Assembly: GCA_014529385.2 (NCBI GenBank) | Contig: CM043960.1 | Coordinates: 116,506,043 to 116,570,042, forward strand | Origin: Adiantum capillus-veneris | Lineage: Eukaryota; Streptophyta; Polypodiopsida; Polypodiales; Pteridaceae | DNA length: 64,000 bases | Direction of reading: 5' to 3' | The notes under the pieces: generated by a model | What the model saw: only the letters and a program-made list of their open reading frames with translations | Databases searched by the model: none | Told to the model about the DNA's origin: nothing | Part shown: one piece after another, positions 11,652 to 25,949 of the stretch | Layout: each line of letters begins with the position of its first letter | How positions within the stretch are numbered: the stretch's first letter is position 1 | Position numbers and translations under genes: made by a program

Positions 11652-12560
11652 GCTTGGATGGAGAGAGCAACAAAAGCATAACACCTAGTTAGATAGGCAT
11701 GAACAATACTTCAAAAAGAGAGAGAAATTGAGCTATTGAAAACAGTTGAGGACCGGATTTACATGGAGCCGGTCCCCCCTCTAAAATGCTTTGTATTATA
11801 GGTTTCCCCCATCATGGGAGACATTTTACAATACAATAGTTTGTGCTCCTTCAATAACTTGCTGGTGCAATGAAGATGGAAGCTTCAAGCACCAAGCTAA
11901 CACTTTTTAAACACAACATCAATTCCCTCACGGTCTTAGACCCAAGACCTCACACACCTTCAAAGATGGTGAGAGCTAGTGGGGTATGAGAGTAGATTGA
12001 GAGGAAAAAGGAGTATTCTTACGAGAAAGAATTTCCTCACATAATCACTCATAATAGCTTAGCATAGCTTAGTAATTAGCATGGTAGAGGAGATGAGCAT
12101 GCATTGTAGCTTGGCTCTTGGTTGGATTTGCATCACAAAGCCAAGATTTGTTGGTGTAGGCCTCCCTTCTCACAAGCTTGGAGTAGATGATGAGCTTTCC
12201 ATTAAAGCTTGAGACGGAGAGAGAGTCTTCTTTGCTTCACATATGAGATTCTGTGAGTGTGTGTGTGATAATGCCTTGCCAAAATCACCCCTCTCTCTGT
12301 CTTGGTCCACCCCTCTTGCATTTTGCTCATGTTAGCATCCCATTGGACCACCCCTCTCTCTGTCTTGGTCCACCCCTCTTGCATTTTACTCATGTTAGCA
12401 TCCCATTGGACCACCCCTCTCTCTGTCTTGGTCCACCCCTCTTGCATTTTACTCATGTTAGCATCCCATTGGACCCTGCAAACCTTAGCCAATGATAATT
12501 AAAAAGCATAAGTGATAGCCTTGTGACATGTGTCCCCCTTTCCCCTTTTGTGAGAGCTTT
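11652..12560 (-). mobile_element. LTR B, right part
   Basis: Continues LTR B after the duplicated gcttg. It shows clear but diverged similarity to LTR A: the gaggaccggattta block and the ccggtccccc block, the cattggacc block and the gacatgtgtcc block occur in the same order. It carries a 63-bp triplication that LTR A lacks. No internal region of B and no second B LTR are visible, so B is either a solo LTR or truncated. The right end is uncertain (12,540-12,720). Confidence 0.6.
12286..12474. repeat. 63-bp tandem repeat, three copies
   Basis: Three nearly identical head-to-tail units start at 12286, 12349 and 12412. 63 is a multiple of three, so repetitive ORFs appear in several frames, but there is no sign of coding. 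The single-copy equivalent in LTR A is the segment around cattggacccc. Confidence 0.95.
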
Positions 12561-15558
<2,998 letters not shown>

Positions 15559-15993
15559 ATGGAGTCTCCACCCACTATCAAATTGCGGGACATCCCCCAT
15601 CAAGCATCGACAACAATAAACATGGGTCTCCTAGCCTGCTGCAACCAGGAATTGGTAACGGCATTAACGGAACGCCAAAGACATATGCAGGCCGGAGCAG
15701 CAACATCAAATCATCAGGTCCTTGCTACTGTGTGGAGGATCAAGAGCGTGACTTGGAGTAGCACATGCAGTGATAAAGACAACAAAAGCAACAACAACAC
15801 AACTAGTACTGGTACTCATGTGATTGTTGGAAGAGGGGCAATGACATTGTATAGAGGCGTGAGGAAGCGAAGCTTGGGAAAATGGGTGTCAGAAATCCGA
15901 GAGCCCAAGAAGGAGACGTGCAAGCATTCGACTCTGACGCATCATCCAAATATGGAGCGTCAGTCTCTTGCTCCCAAAAAAAAAACTCTCTGA
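15559..15993 (+). pseudogene. AP2/ERF transcription-factor fragment, truncated domain
   Basis: A 144-codon ORF whose residues about 93-118 (near 15840-15910) read YRGVRKRSLGKWVSEIREPKK. That is the start of an AP2/ERF DNA-binding domain of DREB/ERF type: the YRGVR strand, then GKWVSEIREP. In the family the domain continues for about 35 more residues (IWLG, alanine-rich helix); here the match stops at EPKK and runs into a hairpin and a GA microsatellite. The conserved Trp of RxWGKW is Leu. Upstream residues are Asn/Thr/Ser-rich without a known domain. AP2/ERF proteins bind GCC-box or DRE promoter elements in the nucleus, but this piece could not form a complete domain. It is a gene fragment or one broken by a repeat insertion. 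Confidence 0.7.
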
Positions 15994-16036
15994 AAGAGCG
16001 CGCACCGGCGCGTGCTCTTTCAGGGAGTTTTTTTTT

Positions 16037-16037
<1 letters not shown>
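15972..16037. repeat. Long hairpin next to the AP2/ERF break
   Basis: An inverted repeat: A-run, ctctctgaaagagc, GC-rich centre gcgcaccggcgc, then gctctttcagggag and a T-run. It lies just after the point where AP2/ERF similarity ends and just before a GA microsatellite, and may be the insertion that broke the gene. Confidence 0.75.

Positions 16038-16038
<1 letters not shown>

Positions 16039-16076
<38 letters not shown>
16039..16076. repeat. (GA)n microsatellite
   Basis: About 18 GA units follow the hairpin directly. Confidence 0.95.
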
Positions 16077-16078
<2 letters not shown>

Positions 16079-16126
16079 CACCAGTTTTCAAGCTTCAGTC
16101 TACGGTGTTCGAGAAAAAATCAAGGG

Positions 16127-16459
16127 AAATTTACCAAAATACCCCTCTAATTTGTGGAAATTCCCAAAATACTCTTTTATCTATTTTGGTTGGACTGTTC
16201 AACATTTTCTAATCTTTATTCCTTTTTGACAATTGAGATCCATTTTCGGGTGCTTAGCATGTAATTTGTTACAAATTACCTCACAAAAAGATAATTACGT
16301 CTAAAAGTAATCTCACAACTAGGGGTATTTTGGAAATTTCAGAAAATTTGAAGGGCATTTTGGGAATTTATGGGAATTGGGGGTATTTTAAGAATTGTAG
16401 AAATTTGAGGGGTATTTTGAAAATTTCCACAAATTAGAGGTGTATTTTGGTAATTTTTC
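16127..16459. mobile_element. Foldback / MITE-like element with long terminal inverted repeats
   Basis: The first about 45 bp (accaaaatacccctctaatt...) recur as an imperfect reverse complement at about 16412-16459. The right half also contains about five direct copies of a GGGTATTTTrrrAATTT motif spaced about 29 bp (near 16322, 16352, 16380, 16409 and 16440). No coding capacity, and no clear target duplication found. Confidence 0.65.
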
Positions 16460-17239
16460 AAAAATCAATTTCACAAACATCTAGGAAAGATACAAAGAGA
16501 AATTTTTCAAAATAACGGCATTTTTTACAATTAAACTATGTTTTCTTGAATTTTCAAATCTTCTTTTCTCCCTTCAATTGGTTGTTTTGAGTTTTCAATC
16601 GGCTCATTGCTAAGAGCCTAGTCTCACTGTATGTTAGTGGAATTAATAAAATAAAGTAATTTTTGTTAAATTGTGGTCTTGCACCTAACTTGGATTTTAG
16701 CACAATGAAGGGAACATGAGGCAGAGATCAGCTTTTTTCATCTGCATTTACGTTTCCTTATAGGGCAATGGTTGCCGGTTGTTCTAGAATTAGGAGACAT
16801 TTTCCCTTTCGTCTCATTTTCCCCTTCAGCTACGGACTAGCGAGACTGCTTTTTTGAGATTGATTTTACTAAAGTTATAAATTTCTAGGGGGACTCAGCT
16901 CTAAGCTAAGGCACACTTTTCCCGAACATTGGCTTCAATGGCTGTCCATTTGTGCGCAAGCGATAGCTAGCAATGTTACGTTCCCGTGAGAGCTGCGAGC
17001 AGTTGTGTGATTAAAATTTTATGAGAGCTTGAAAAAGTACATCACGAATGTCGGTTTGCTTGTCGTGGTCTGTGATTCCCAGCCTGCTCCACCTTTGCAC
17101 CTAGGAGTAGGGTCGTAAATGGTTGCCAACCAGTTACGTGCTTTTAACAAAAAAATTCTCATGGAAACTAAAAAAGATCGCAATTGGTTGCCACCCAACC
17201 TTCATGTGAAAACTAAAAGAGACACCGACTCTTTCAAAG

Positions 17240-17242
<3 letters not shown>
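16460..17242. other. Gene-poor interval
   Basis: AT-rich, with no ORF that looks coding and no repeat structure recognised. Confidence 0.5.

Positions 17243-17328
<86 letters not shown>
17243..17328. repeat. Compound (GT)n(GA)n microsatellite
   Basis: About 30 bp GT then about 56 bp GA. Preceded by gactctttcaaag, which also occurs a little upstream of the 13.77-kb compound tract. Confidence 0.95.
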
Positions 17329-17333
<5 letters not shown>

Positions 17334-17599
17334 CATGCAAAGTAGTTTGGTTGTGCTCACGCGTTGCTTGGTTTTCATGAGGACTAAGACTTAAGTGGGA
17401 GAATGTGCAAGGTGAAGAGAGAGAGAAGAATGATAAGGCAAATATTGAAGTAGATCTAATCATCTTTGGTCTCTCAAAGTGCAAAGACCTTTTTTTGGAG
17501 ATTCTCTAGGCTCAACATTTTGTTGTGAAGACATTTTGTATCTACTGAATTAAATAGATTGCTTATTATCATGATGATAGTGATACTGTTTCTCTTTTT

Positions 17600-17642
<43 letters not shown>

Positions 17643-18071
17643 TGAGATCGAAGCATCTTCTCTCACTTATTAACGCTCTTCCTAGTGGACATACATGGGA
17701 GCTCTTGGTTTGGCAAGTCTTGATCATCTGCAAAACAATGCGTTATCAATACGATGCAACCCTTTCCCTCATCCAACTACCAAGATTTCCTTACCACCTT
17801 GTCTTGAGCAGACACAAGCTCAAAAGAGACTGAAATTTGACGCAAACAAATTATGGCCTTCTTGACATCCGCTAGATTTTCCCAAACAATGATCCAAAAT
17901 GAAAAGGAGCCGCATCTTCCTCTTTGTGAACTAAGTTGTTCAATTGATGTATATGTAAGTTTTTAGAAAATATATTTTTGCTAGCAGTGGTGACATGTAT
18001 AAGAACGACTAGATTTTTATAACCATGATTGGGGAGCAATGGTGATCACTTTTATTGTTTGGGTTTAGAGA

Positions 18072-18117
<46 letters not shown>

Positions 18118-18224
18118 ATATGTCTCTCTAAAAAGAAGTATACATATACTTGAGAAACTCACTTAATAACTTTGCTCGGTTTTGAGCTTGCTCGGATAAG
18201 TCCGCTCGATGTTTGGTAGAACTC
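17329..18224. other. Gene-poor interval with GA and CT microsatellites
   Basis: Contains (GA)n at about 17606-17638 and (CT)n at about 18075-18110. ORFs here are microsatellite shadows. No gene is seen. Confidence 0.55.
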
Positions 18225-21200
18225 TAATTTATATATTTCACTTTGGCCATCCGTTTGCGGGTGATAGGCCGAAGAGAAGTTTAGCCATGGTACTTGAAAA
18301 ATTGTGATATGAAGGGGTTGCCATTTGATGGGCTTTGATAGTATTTTTGACATGTATAAAATGAGCTTGTTTACTATTGTCCATATTCCCGTATTCCCAT
18401 GGATAGACTTGGGCAATCCAAAGATAAAATCCATGGATATGCTCTCCCATGGTGAATTAGGGATTGGCAAAGGTTGAAGCAATCCAGGTTGCTTCCCTCT
18501 ATCAAACTTCGTCTTTTGGCATACCACACATTTAGAAACATACTCTTGTATGTTTGCTTTCATGGTAGGCGAATTGAAATATGTTTCAATCCCTTTTAGG
18601 GTAGTTTGAATCCCTCTATGCCCTGCATAAGGAGGACTTTCTCGCGTAGTGAGTTAGTAACACATAGTCTATTGCCATAGAGAAGATAATTATCTTGTAA
18701 AGTAAATGGTTCCTCTTTCTTCCCTAGTGTAAGGGCTGAAATCACATCTCGAAAATCGAGATCATTAGTGTACTCATCTATCATAGAAGATAGATCATTG
18801 TGAGTTGCTATGGAAACCGCATTTACTCTCGGCCATCTTGAGAGTGCATCGGCTACTTGATTATGCTTGCCAACAATGTGAGCAATATGAAACTGAAATT
18901 GTGAAAGAATATTTGCCCACCTCATTTGTTTGTTGGAGAGCTTGGTCTACGTCATGAAGTACCTCAGGCTTTGGTGATCCGTCCAACAGAATGAAAGGAG
19001 TCCCGAATAAATAGTGCTTCCACGAGTCTAAGGCATGTAGAATTGCAAGGAGTTCATTTTCATATATGCCTAGAGCTTGCTCAACAAGATCGAGCCTTCA
19101 ACTTTCATAGGCTATGGTGTGCCCTTCTTGGAGCAAAACAGCTCCAAGGCAATCACCACAAGCGTCACATTGGATCTCAAATGGCTTTGAGAGATCCAGT
19201 AGTGTAAGCACAGGTTGAGAAATAAGCTTTTCTTTAAGCTTTTTGAAAGCATTGTTCTCCTTAGTAGACCATTTATAGCTAATTTTTTTCTTTGTTAGGA
19301 CGTGTAATGGTCCCACGATTTGTGAGAACTTTTCTATGAAGCGTCTATAGTATGCACACATACCTTTAAAAGATATTATTAGTTCATGAAGATTCCTTGG
19401 ATTAGGCCATCCTTTTATTACCTCTAGCTTCGATGGATCCATTTGGATGCCATCTTGAGAGATAATGTGACCTAAATACTGAATCTCTTGTAAGAAAAAC
19501 TCACTTTTCTTTCGATTAATATAAAGTTTATTCTCTCATAAGACTTGAAATATTACCTAGAGGTGTTGCTTGTGTTCGTCTAGTGAATTAGAGTAGATGA
19601 TTATATCGTCAAAGAACCGAGTAAAGGTTCCGTGAGGCCTAAATAGCTTCTCCATCAAGCGGTTAAATGTGGCTAGTGCATTGGTCAAGCCAAAAGGCAT
19701 GACAATGTATTCATAAAGACCAAATGTAGTGCAAAATGCAGTCTTTATAATGTCTTGATAAACTATCCTTATTTGATGGTAGCCACTTTTTAGGTCAATC
19801 CTACTGAAGTAGGTCGACCCTTGAAGCTTATCAAATAGGTCTCCTACCCGTGGAACGAGAAACCTATTTTTGATAGTGATCCTATTTAGTGTTGTTTACT
19901 CGACACATATTTGATATGTGCCGTCTTTCTTTTGCACTAATAGCACGAGTGAACAAAATGGAGATGAGCTAGGCCTAACCATGCCCTTGTCAACTAACTC
20001 ATGCACTTGTCGCATACTCTCCTTTTGTTGATCTTGAGAAACTCTATAAGGAGGTTTATTAAGCAATGAAATTCTTCGAAGAAGTTCAATTGCATGGTCA
20101 TCATTGCCTCGTTTACGAGGTAGTTCACAAGGGATGTCAATAAAAACATCTTGAAATCCCTTGAGAAAATTGGATAACTCTAATTCATTATATTTTCTTT
20201 TGCTAAAGCATTAGGTTCATTTTGAGAATCTTTAACAAAAATCATGTACACGAAAATAGAGCTCTTTATTGACTTATTGAAAGCTTGCGTATGTACAATG
20301 GGTATGGTGTTACCCAACTCCTTAGCATCTATGTACATATCTTTTTCCCTCAACCTAAAGTAGATTTGCCTTTCAGGGAATTTAACATTGGCAGCCATGC
20401 GATCAAACCACGGTGCCCCTAGGATTACATCCTTGTGCTTGAGAGGAGAGATAAATAAGTCCTCTTTGTCCACATAGCTTTGGACATGGAGCCTCAATTT
20501 CCCAATTAAGGGAGTGACGGAAGTTTCTTGTCCCTTGAAAGCACCATCAGTGGGTAGGACATCTCGCATCTCATATGCTTGGATGCCTAGCTTGATGGCC
20601 AACTCTGTGGATATGAAATTGTGAATAGAACCAGGGTCGAAGAGAATAAAAGCATCATGTTATCTTACCTTTCCCCAAGCATGGCATAGATGAGATCCTT
20701 TGTGGTGAGCTTCCTCTTCTTGGATTTCCACCAAGGTAGCTCCAGGAGGCTCATTTGGTGTATTCTTGTGGGGACAAGCACGATAAGCATGCCCTTGTTC
20801 CCCGCACTTGAAACAACGGTTATCCTTACGATAACTCCTTAGCTTTGTTGTTGTTAGCGTTGCCTTTAGGAGCATTTTGGACTATGTCCTTCCCCTTAGG
20901 CTCATTATTACGGTCCTTGTTCTCCGTGGGCTTAAGATTTCTCTTAGCCCCTTGCTGAAAATTGATTCGTGAAGCCACCATGGTATGGTGTATGACTGCA
21001 GATATAGTGCGTGGCCTTTGGGAGTTGACATACTCTGCCATATCTTCAGTTAGACCCGCACAAAATTATTGTTTTTGCTCTCCAAAATCCATCTTTTTGA
21101 AGACAGTGGCTTCAAGCTTTGCCATTCGGTGAGTACTTTGTCTTTGGCATCGGTAGCCAAAAACTGCTTCATGATGGAAGCTCTTAAAGCTTTCCATGTT

Positions 21201-21760
21201 TGTGGAGCTTCACTGTTTGCCAGTAGGCTAGACCACCATTGCCTGGCAGATTTTTGAAAATGCATAGCTACATGGCGTAGCTTAGAGGACTCCATAAAGC
21301 CCTCATCTCCAAACGCCGCATCGAATTGTTGAATGAAGGCCAAGACTTTGTCCGTAGCACCAAAGGTGCCATCGTAGGCAAGGAAAGAGATGTTCTTTCC
21401 TCCCTCTTTGAACTTCTTGAGCTTGGACGACCTCTTCCGATCAGCATAGGATTTCCTATGGCCTCTGCTTTTTGGTGGTTCGAAAGTTGCACCATCACTT
21501 TCTTCAGAGGGGGAAGAATTTGAGGAGGATGGAGAAGAGGGTGACCTCTTTCTCGCCTTTTTCTTCCCTTGGTCCCCCTTGTTTGCACCATCACTTTCTT
21601 CATAAGAGTAAGAGGATGAAGAATATGGAGAAGAGAGTGACCTCTTTCTCGCCTTTTTCTTCTCTTGTTTTCTGTCATCCCTCTTTGAATTATGGTGTGG
21701 AGAAGTGTGCAATGGTCTTCTCCGTTTAGGAGGGGATGGAGATGCTACAGTTGGAGGCAT
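18225..21760 (-). pseudogene. Element C: decayed gag-pol related to element A
   Basis: Minus-strand remnant that follows the protein order of A: gag (21050-21760), CCHC knuckle (about 20770-20830, CFKCGEQGHAYRAC), protease region (20180-20602), RT (about 19450-20150, heavily broken), RNase H (19098-19442), the spacer to integrase (18596-18925) and the integrase core start (18225-18563). It has many stops, for example TAA at 21066-21068 where A has Gln, and a TAG near 18944. Gag lacks about 25 residues compared with A. The integrase stops mid-core and there is no chromodomain or recognisable LTR on either side, so both ends are truncated. Non-functional. Confidence 0.9.
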
Positions 21761-22682
21761 GGAGTTCCCTGCAAAATACCCGAAATAGCATACTACAACC
21801 CATAAAATAGACTAATTGACATACCTGGCAACCACATAGACGCATAATCGCGAGATACACGAACAAAAGGAGACAGAGTGCGAGAGAGAAACAATAGGGC
21901 GCCTGCAGACGCACCTCCTAGAATGGAGTGCTACGCAGGCACGCGAGAGAGAAGAGAGGAGAGGTGAGAAGAAGAACGCAGACACTGGGTGCAATCTCCC
22001 CCCGTGCAAGAGTGACCATTTCCTTCTTGCACGTGTTTCTTTATAGATTTCTTCAATCGTTAATGTGAGTACAAATTGGCAAGCCGGTCATAAATGGCCA
22101 AAGCTCATAAAAGAGCACTTGAACAATAAATTGAACAATATATATATTTACATTCGCATAAGCCTAGCTCGGTCTAGTATTTTCCACCTGTTCACAGCTG
22201 CAATAAATAAGATATCAATCCATAACATACCTCTCCGTTGGAAAGTAGCTGTCCTCAGTTGCGAAGATAAAAATCTACAAACAATACTTGTCAAAAACAA
22301 TGATTAGAAATTTGTATCAAATAGTAAAAGAAAAATCCATAAAATTAGACAACATTGTTTATGCCTGCCGTCATCCATATACTACCTATTCTAGTGTCCC
22401 ATGCCACTAGAATAAGCAGTATATGGCATATCCTGATGAATCAGGATGTCATTGGTCACACTCACCATTCAGTTATTCAATTCTCATCATTCTCAAGTTC
22501 AATACTATCACGATAGGAAATCAACATATATCCATTCCCAATCAAAATCCAAACATCTGTCGACATGTACCCATTTCAAATCCAAATTCAAATATCCTTT
22601 TAATTTGTGTACCCGGGTAACAAAATCATACCAGTCACAGTGGTGGCCAGCCACCACTGCAGCATGATTTTGTGATCGGTGT
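21761..22682. other. Gene-poor interval
   Basis: No LTR of element C can be recognised here, and no ORF is convincing. Confidence 0.5.
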
Positions 22683-22842
22683 TGCCTAAATCGACGAATC
22701 TGCACTAATGCTGCCTAAATCGGCGAATCTGCATTTGGTATAAGTTTAAAAATCATGAATCTGCAATTTATCAATGTGTTGCCTAAATCGGCGGATCTGC
22801 ACTAAGATGAGCATTTACACACTGCCTAAACTGGCGAATCTG
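22683..22842. repeat. Dispersed 22-bp motif, four copies
   Basis: The motif TGCCTAAATCGGCGAATCTG occurs with small changes at 22683, 22712, 22780 and 22823, with irregular spacers of 7-46 bp. No coding or known regulatory meaning is recognised. Confidence 0.85.
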
Positions 22843-22896
22843 TGTGCTTGTGACCAATGGACTAGACAAGACATAAAGAAGAAAAAAATAATAATA

Positions 22897-22898
<2 letters not shown>

Positions 22899-22934
<36 letters not shown>
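22899..22934. repeat. (TA)n microsatellite
   Basis: About 18 TA units after an ATA-rich lead. Confidence 0.9.
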
Positions 22935-23062
22935 TATGTGTTTAACACCATTGTGCAGTATAACAAAGTACTTACAAATTGTTATTCAGTATCCCAAAGC
23001 ACCTTAGCTCATCGAAGTAGCTGCATAGCTTATTGAAAAAGCATCATAATAAAGTTTCCTTT

Positions 23063-23228
23063 CAATACAATTAGAAGCCATAACCGTAGCAGTGTTTGAG
23101 TATGCAGCTTAGAACACAATGGAGAGAAATAAAATATAAAAAGAGCAATACAATTAGAAGCCATAACCGTAGCAGTGTTTGAGTATGCAGCTTAGAACAC
23201 AATGGAGAGAAATAAAATATAAAAAGAG
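23063..23228. repeat. 83-bp perfect tandem duplication
   Basis: 23063-23145 and 23146-23228 are identical by eye, pointing to a recent duplication or an assembly slip. Confidence 0.95.
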
Positions 23229-24560
23229 GAATGACGTATTTGATGTATATACCAAGAGGGTATCCTGTATTTGAAAGTATATATACCATTAGTGTCATAT
23301 GGGGTGAGGTACAAGTACAGCCCAACTGGTAATTTTATGTTAGTAATTTTCAATAAAAGAATATCGGGTCTATCTAGAATTCGATTTAATGTTAGTGTGT
23401 GATTACACTTTTAAGATGTACACTGCTGGCATCGTGACTTGAAAGTTGGAATTTTAAAAGAAAGTAAACTGGATTAAAAATAAAAAAGTTATCCATAACC
23501 TTGTTGAACTGAAATGTGAGACACATTAGCGAGAAGAAATACGTTGCAGTTCTAGCAAAGATCCACTAACGCCACAAACAAACATTTTATAAAAAAATTG
23601 CAAGAACCAAACTCTGAGTTGTTTCAATGGGCCAAAATAAAAGAAGTGTGAATGAAATTTTGATGGAATCATTACAACTTGATTTGAAGGATAAAAGTAT
23701 GTTAACTACTTACCGAGGCCTACCATGATTAGGCTTTGATTGATGAGAAACTGGGATTATTCTGCTTAGATTGTGTAAGAATATGCGGTAGCCCTGTCTT
23801 GTATAAAAGGGTTAGTATACGTAGTCAAATAAGCATCTCAAAAGAAAATAGTGTTCATTCTGGTCTACGTGGCTTTGTGTGAATGAGTGGACATGAGACA
23901 AGTAGTGAAAATAATCTCATGTGGGTGCATGTTGGCAGGACAGATAGTCACATTTCCCTAAAGGTGTGGTGAATGTAATAAAGATAGGCATGTTGAGCAA
24001 ATTTTACTAAGAAGTAGAAAAATATGAGAGAGTAATTTAGCAAGAAAATTTTTCACAAAGTTGCAAGTACATCAAATTTGAATCCCTACAAGTGAGTTCA
24101 TGACTTGTTATAACCTGAACGAATCACAAAAGACGATGTAGTATCATGATACACATTGCAGAAAGTGGTTAAAAAAGAGATTTTTAGTGGGGGTATTTGT
24201 AGATATGAGAGGATCGAATTTTATACTAGCTTGTGCTAATCAAAAATTTTTAGTACAATGCGGACAAAATTGCGAGAAATAATGTGTTTGTGTACGTATG
24301 AAAAAATCATTTAAAGATATAAATAAAATCATGCTAGACTACGTGTGCTACGAGAAGTATTGACAACTTAAAGCAAACCAAAACACTAGGCATGAACCCC
24401 TGTAGTTAGACGGGAGCCGACAGAGATGTTGCGATATTTGCAAAAATAAATTGGGCTACATTAGAGATCTATGAAAGGAGGGCAAAAGGGAGCCTTGATA
24501 GGCTTATTACAAAATATTTTTTTTAAAAAAAAAACGTGTCGATGGTGTAGGGTCGGGGAA
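23229..24560. other. Gene-poor interval
   Basis: AT-rich sequence without a credible ORF or recognised repeat. Confidence 0.5.
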
Positions 24561-25030
24561 AGTAGTGTTGCTAGGAGAGTCAAGACCAGGTTTTCTTGGT
24601 GTCAGTGGAGGGTGTGCGTCGGAAGAGGTGTTTGGTGAGGCTCATTAAAATAGAGTTTAAGGCATGGACAGAGGCTTGCACATCCAAAAGTCTAAGGCGA
24701 AGCTTTCAGAAGCGGTCGTAGTCTCACCGAAGTTGTGTGAGCTCATCTTGCAAGGACGGGGAGGTGTTACGGATGTCGGTTGTTTTGTTGGGTGAAGACA
24801 AAGCCATAGGTGATGGTGTAAATGTGAGGAGCCTTGGGGAGAGAAGTTTGGAGTGACCCGATGGAAAAGCGATCGATGATGTCGATAGAATTGGCTATTG
24901 TGAGGAGAGTTGTGAGAACCAAGCTCCAGACTGATACACTCCTTGTGGATCGACGAATCCAATGTCTGAAGAGTAACAAAACTTCATTGAAGAACTTCGC
25001 AATGTCCTCTTCTGTAGGGAGTTGTACTAG
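24561..25030 (-). pseudogene. Unrecognised decayed coding patch
   Basis: On the minus strand one frame reads protein-like for about 150 codons with three stops. It includes a hydrophobic helix-like run (VWSLVLTTLLTIANSI) and a later stretch rich in Leu/Arg. I do not recognise the family. ORFs 24657-24962 and 24767-24979 are two frames over the same patch. It could be a fragment of a host gene, and no neighbour helps. Confidence 0.25.
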
Positions 25031-25520
25031 GAGAGAGTAACGAAGAAGAAAAAAGGCGAAGAAGAGTATTTTAACGTCATAGGAAACTATCCCAAGAGTC
25101 CTATGAGATAGGATCCGTGTGAAGTTAATTTGATGCCTGGATAAAAATTAAAATGAAGTAAAGTAGAAATAAAATAAAAAAAGAACCTCATCAGTAGCAT
25201 CGTCAATGCCCTGACAGTGTCTGAGAAAGTATCCAGTAGTCACTATCGAGCTTTGTCAATGTCCTCTTCTGTACACAGCGGGAGAGAGACAGAGAAAAAT
25301 AGAGGGATTATGGCTCAAGAGGCTGAAGTGCTGCTTCAATATCCATCTTTGCAAATTATATGTACTGAGAGAGGCGCCACTGGTGTGTGGGTGGCAGAAG
25401 CAGCAGACGAGGGGGTATTGCACAAGACCACTATAGAGAGAGTGTGTGATGCAGCTATGGAGCCTGATCTTGGCAGCTAATGCGCCTCACAGAGAGTCGG
25501 GAGGGAGGGACGGACAGATA
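25031..25520. other. Gene-poor interval
   Basis: Contains a short direct repeat of an aatgtcctcttctgta block (near 24996 and 25258). ORF 25217-25480 (87 aa) has no recognisable motif. Confidence 0.4.
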
Positions 25521-25521
25521 G

Positions 25522-25563
<42 letters not shown>
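25522..25563. repeat. (GA)n microsatellite
   Basis: About 20 GA units. Confidence 0.95.
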
Positions 25564-25567
<4 letters not shown>

Positions 25568-25812
25568 GGAGGGATGTGGTGGGTCAAGCACATAGGCTCC
25601 AGTCTACTACACTAAGCCATGCACTGGAGTAGTGGCTCACGACGAAGAGGCCAGTGAGTGTTTAACGGAGGCATGCATAGTGTGTGGGAGTGCCTAGCGG
25701 TTGTAGTGAGAAGAATACGACACCAGACAAGTTGTCAAACCCTCCTCCAAGGGCCCCTCTCTCGATGGCGAGAGGAGTCTATGCTATTGATTGCACAAAT
25801 CTGGTACAAGAT

Positions 25813-25949
25813 CCCTATCTCGTCCAGGTGGATTGTGTAAGCCGAGTGGTGCCCCATAGTGTGTGTGTGTATCTTTCCAAGAGTGTGTGTCGGGTCGTTA
25901 TAGAGGCGTTCTGTGTGTTTCCATCCCGCTCACATTCTTTTGGTGCCCC
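25813..25949 (+). mobile_element. Inverted LTR-D end plus primer site, fragment
   Basis: 25813-25932 is the reverse complement of the first about 120 bp of the abutting LTR of D (25950-26069). It is followed by 17 bp (25933-25949) matching the reverse complement of the D primer-site region at 33500-33516. It is thus the 3' end of a plus-oriented D-type 5' LTR plus the start of its internal region. Together with LTR D it forms a hairpin with an arm of about 120 bp and a 17-bp loop. Confidence 0.85.
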
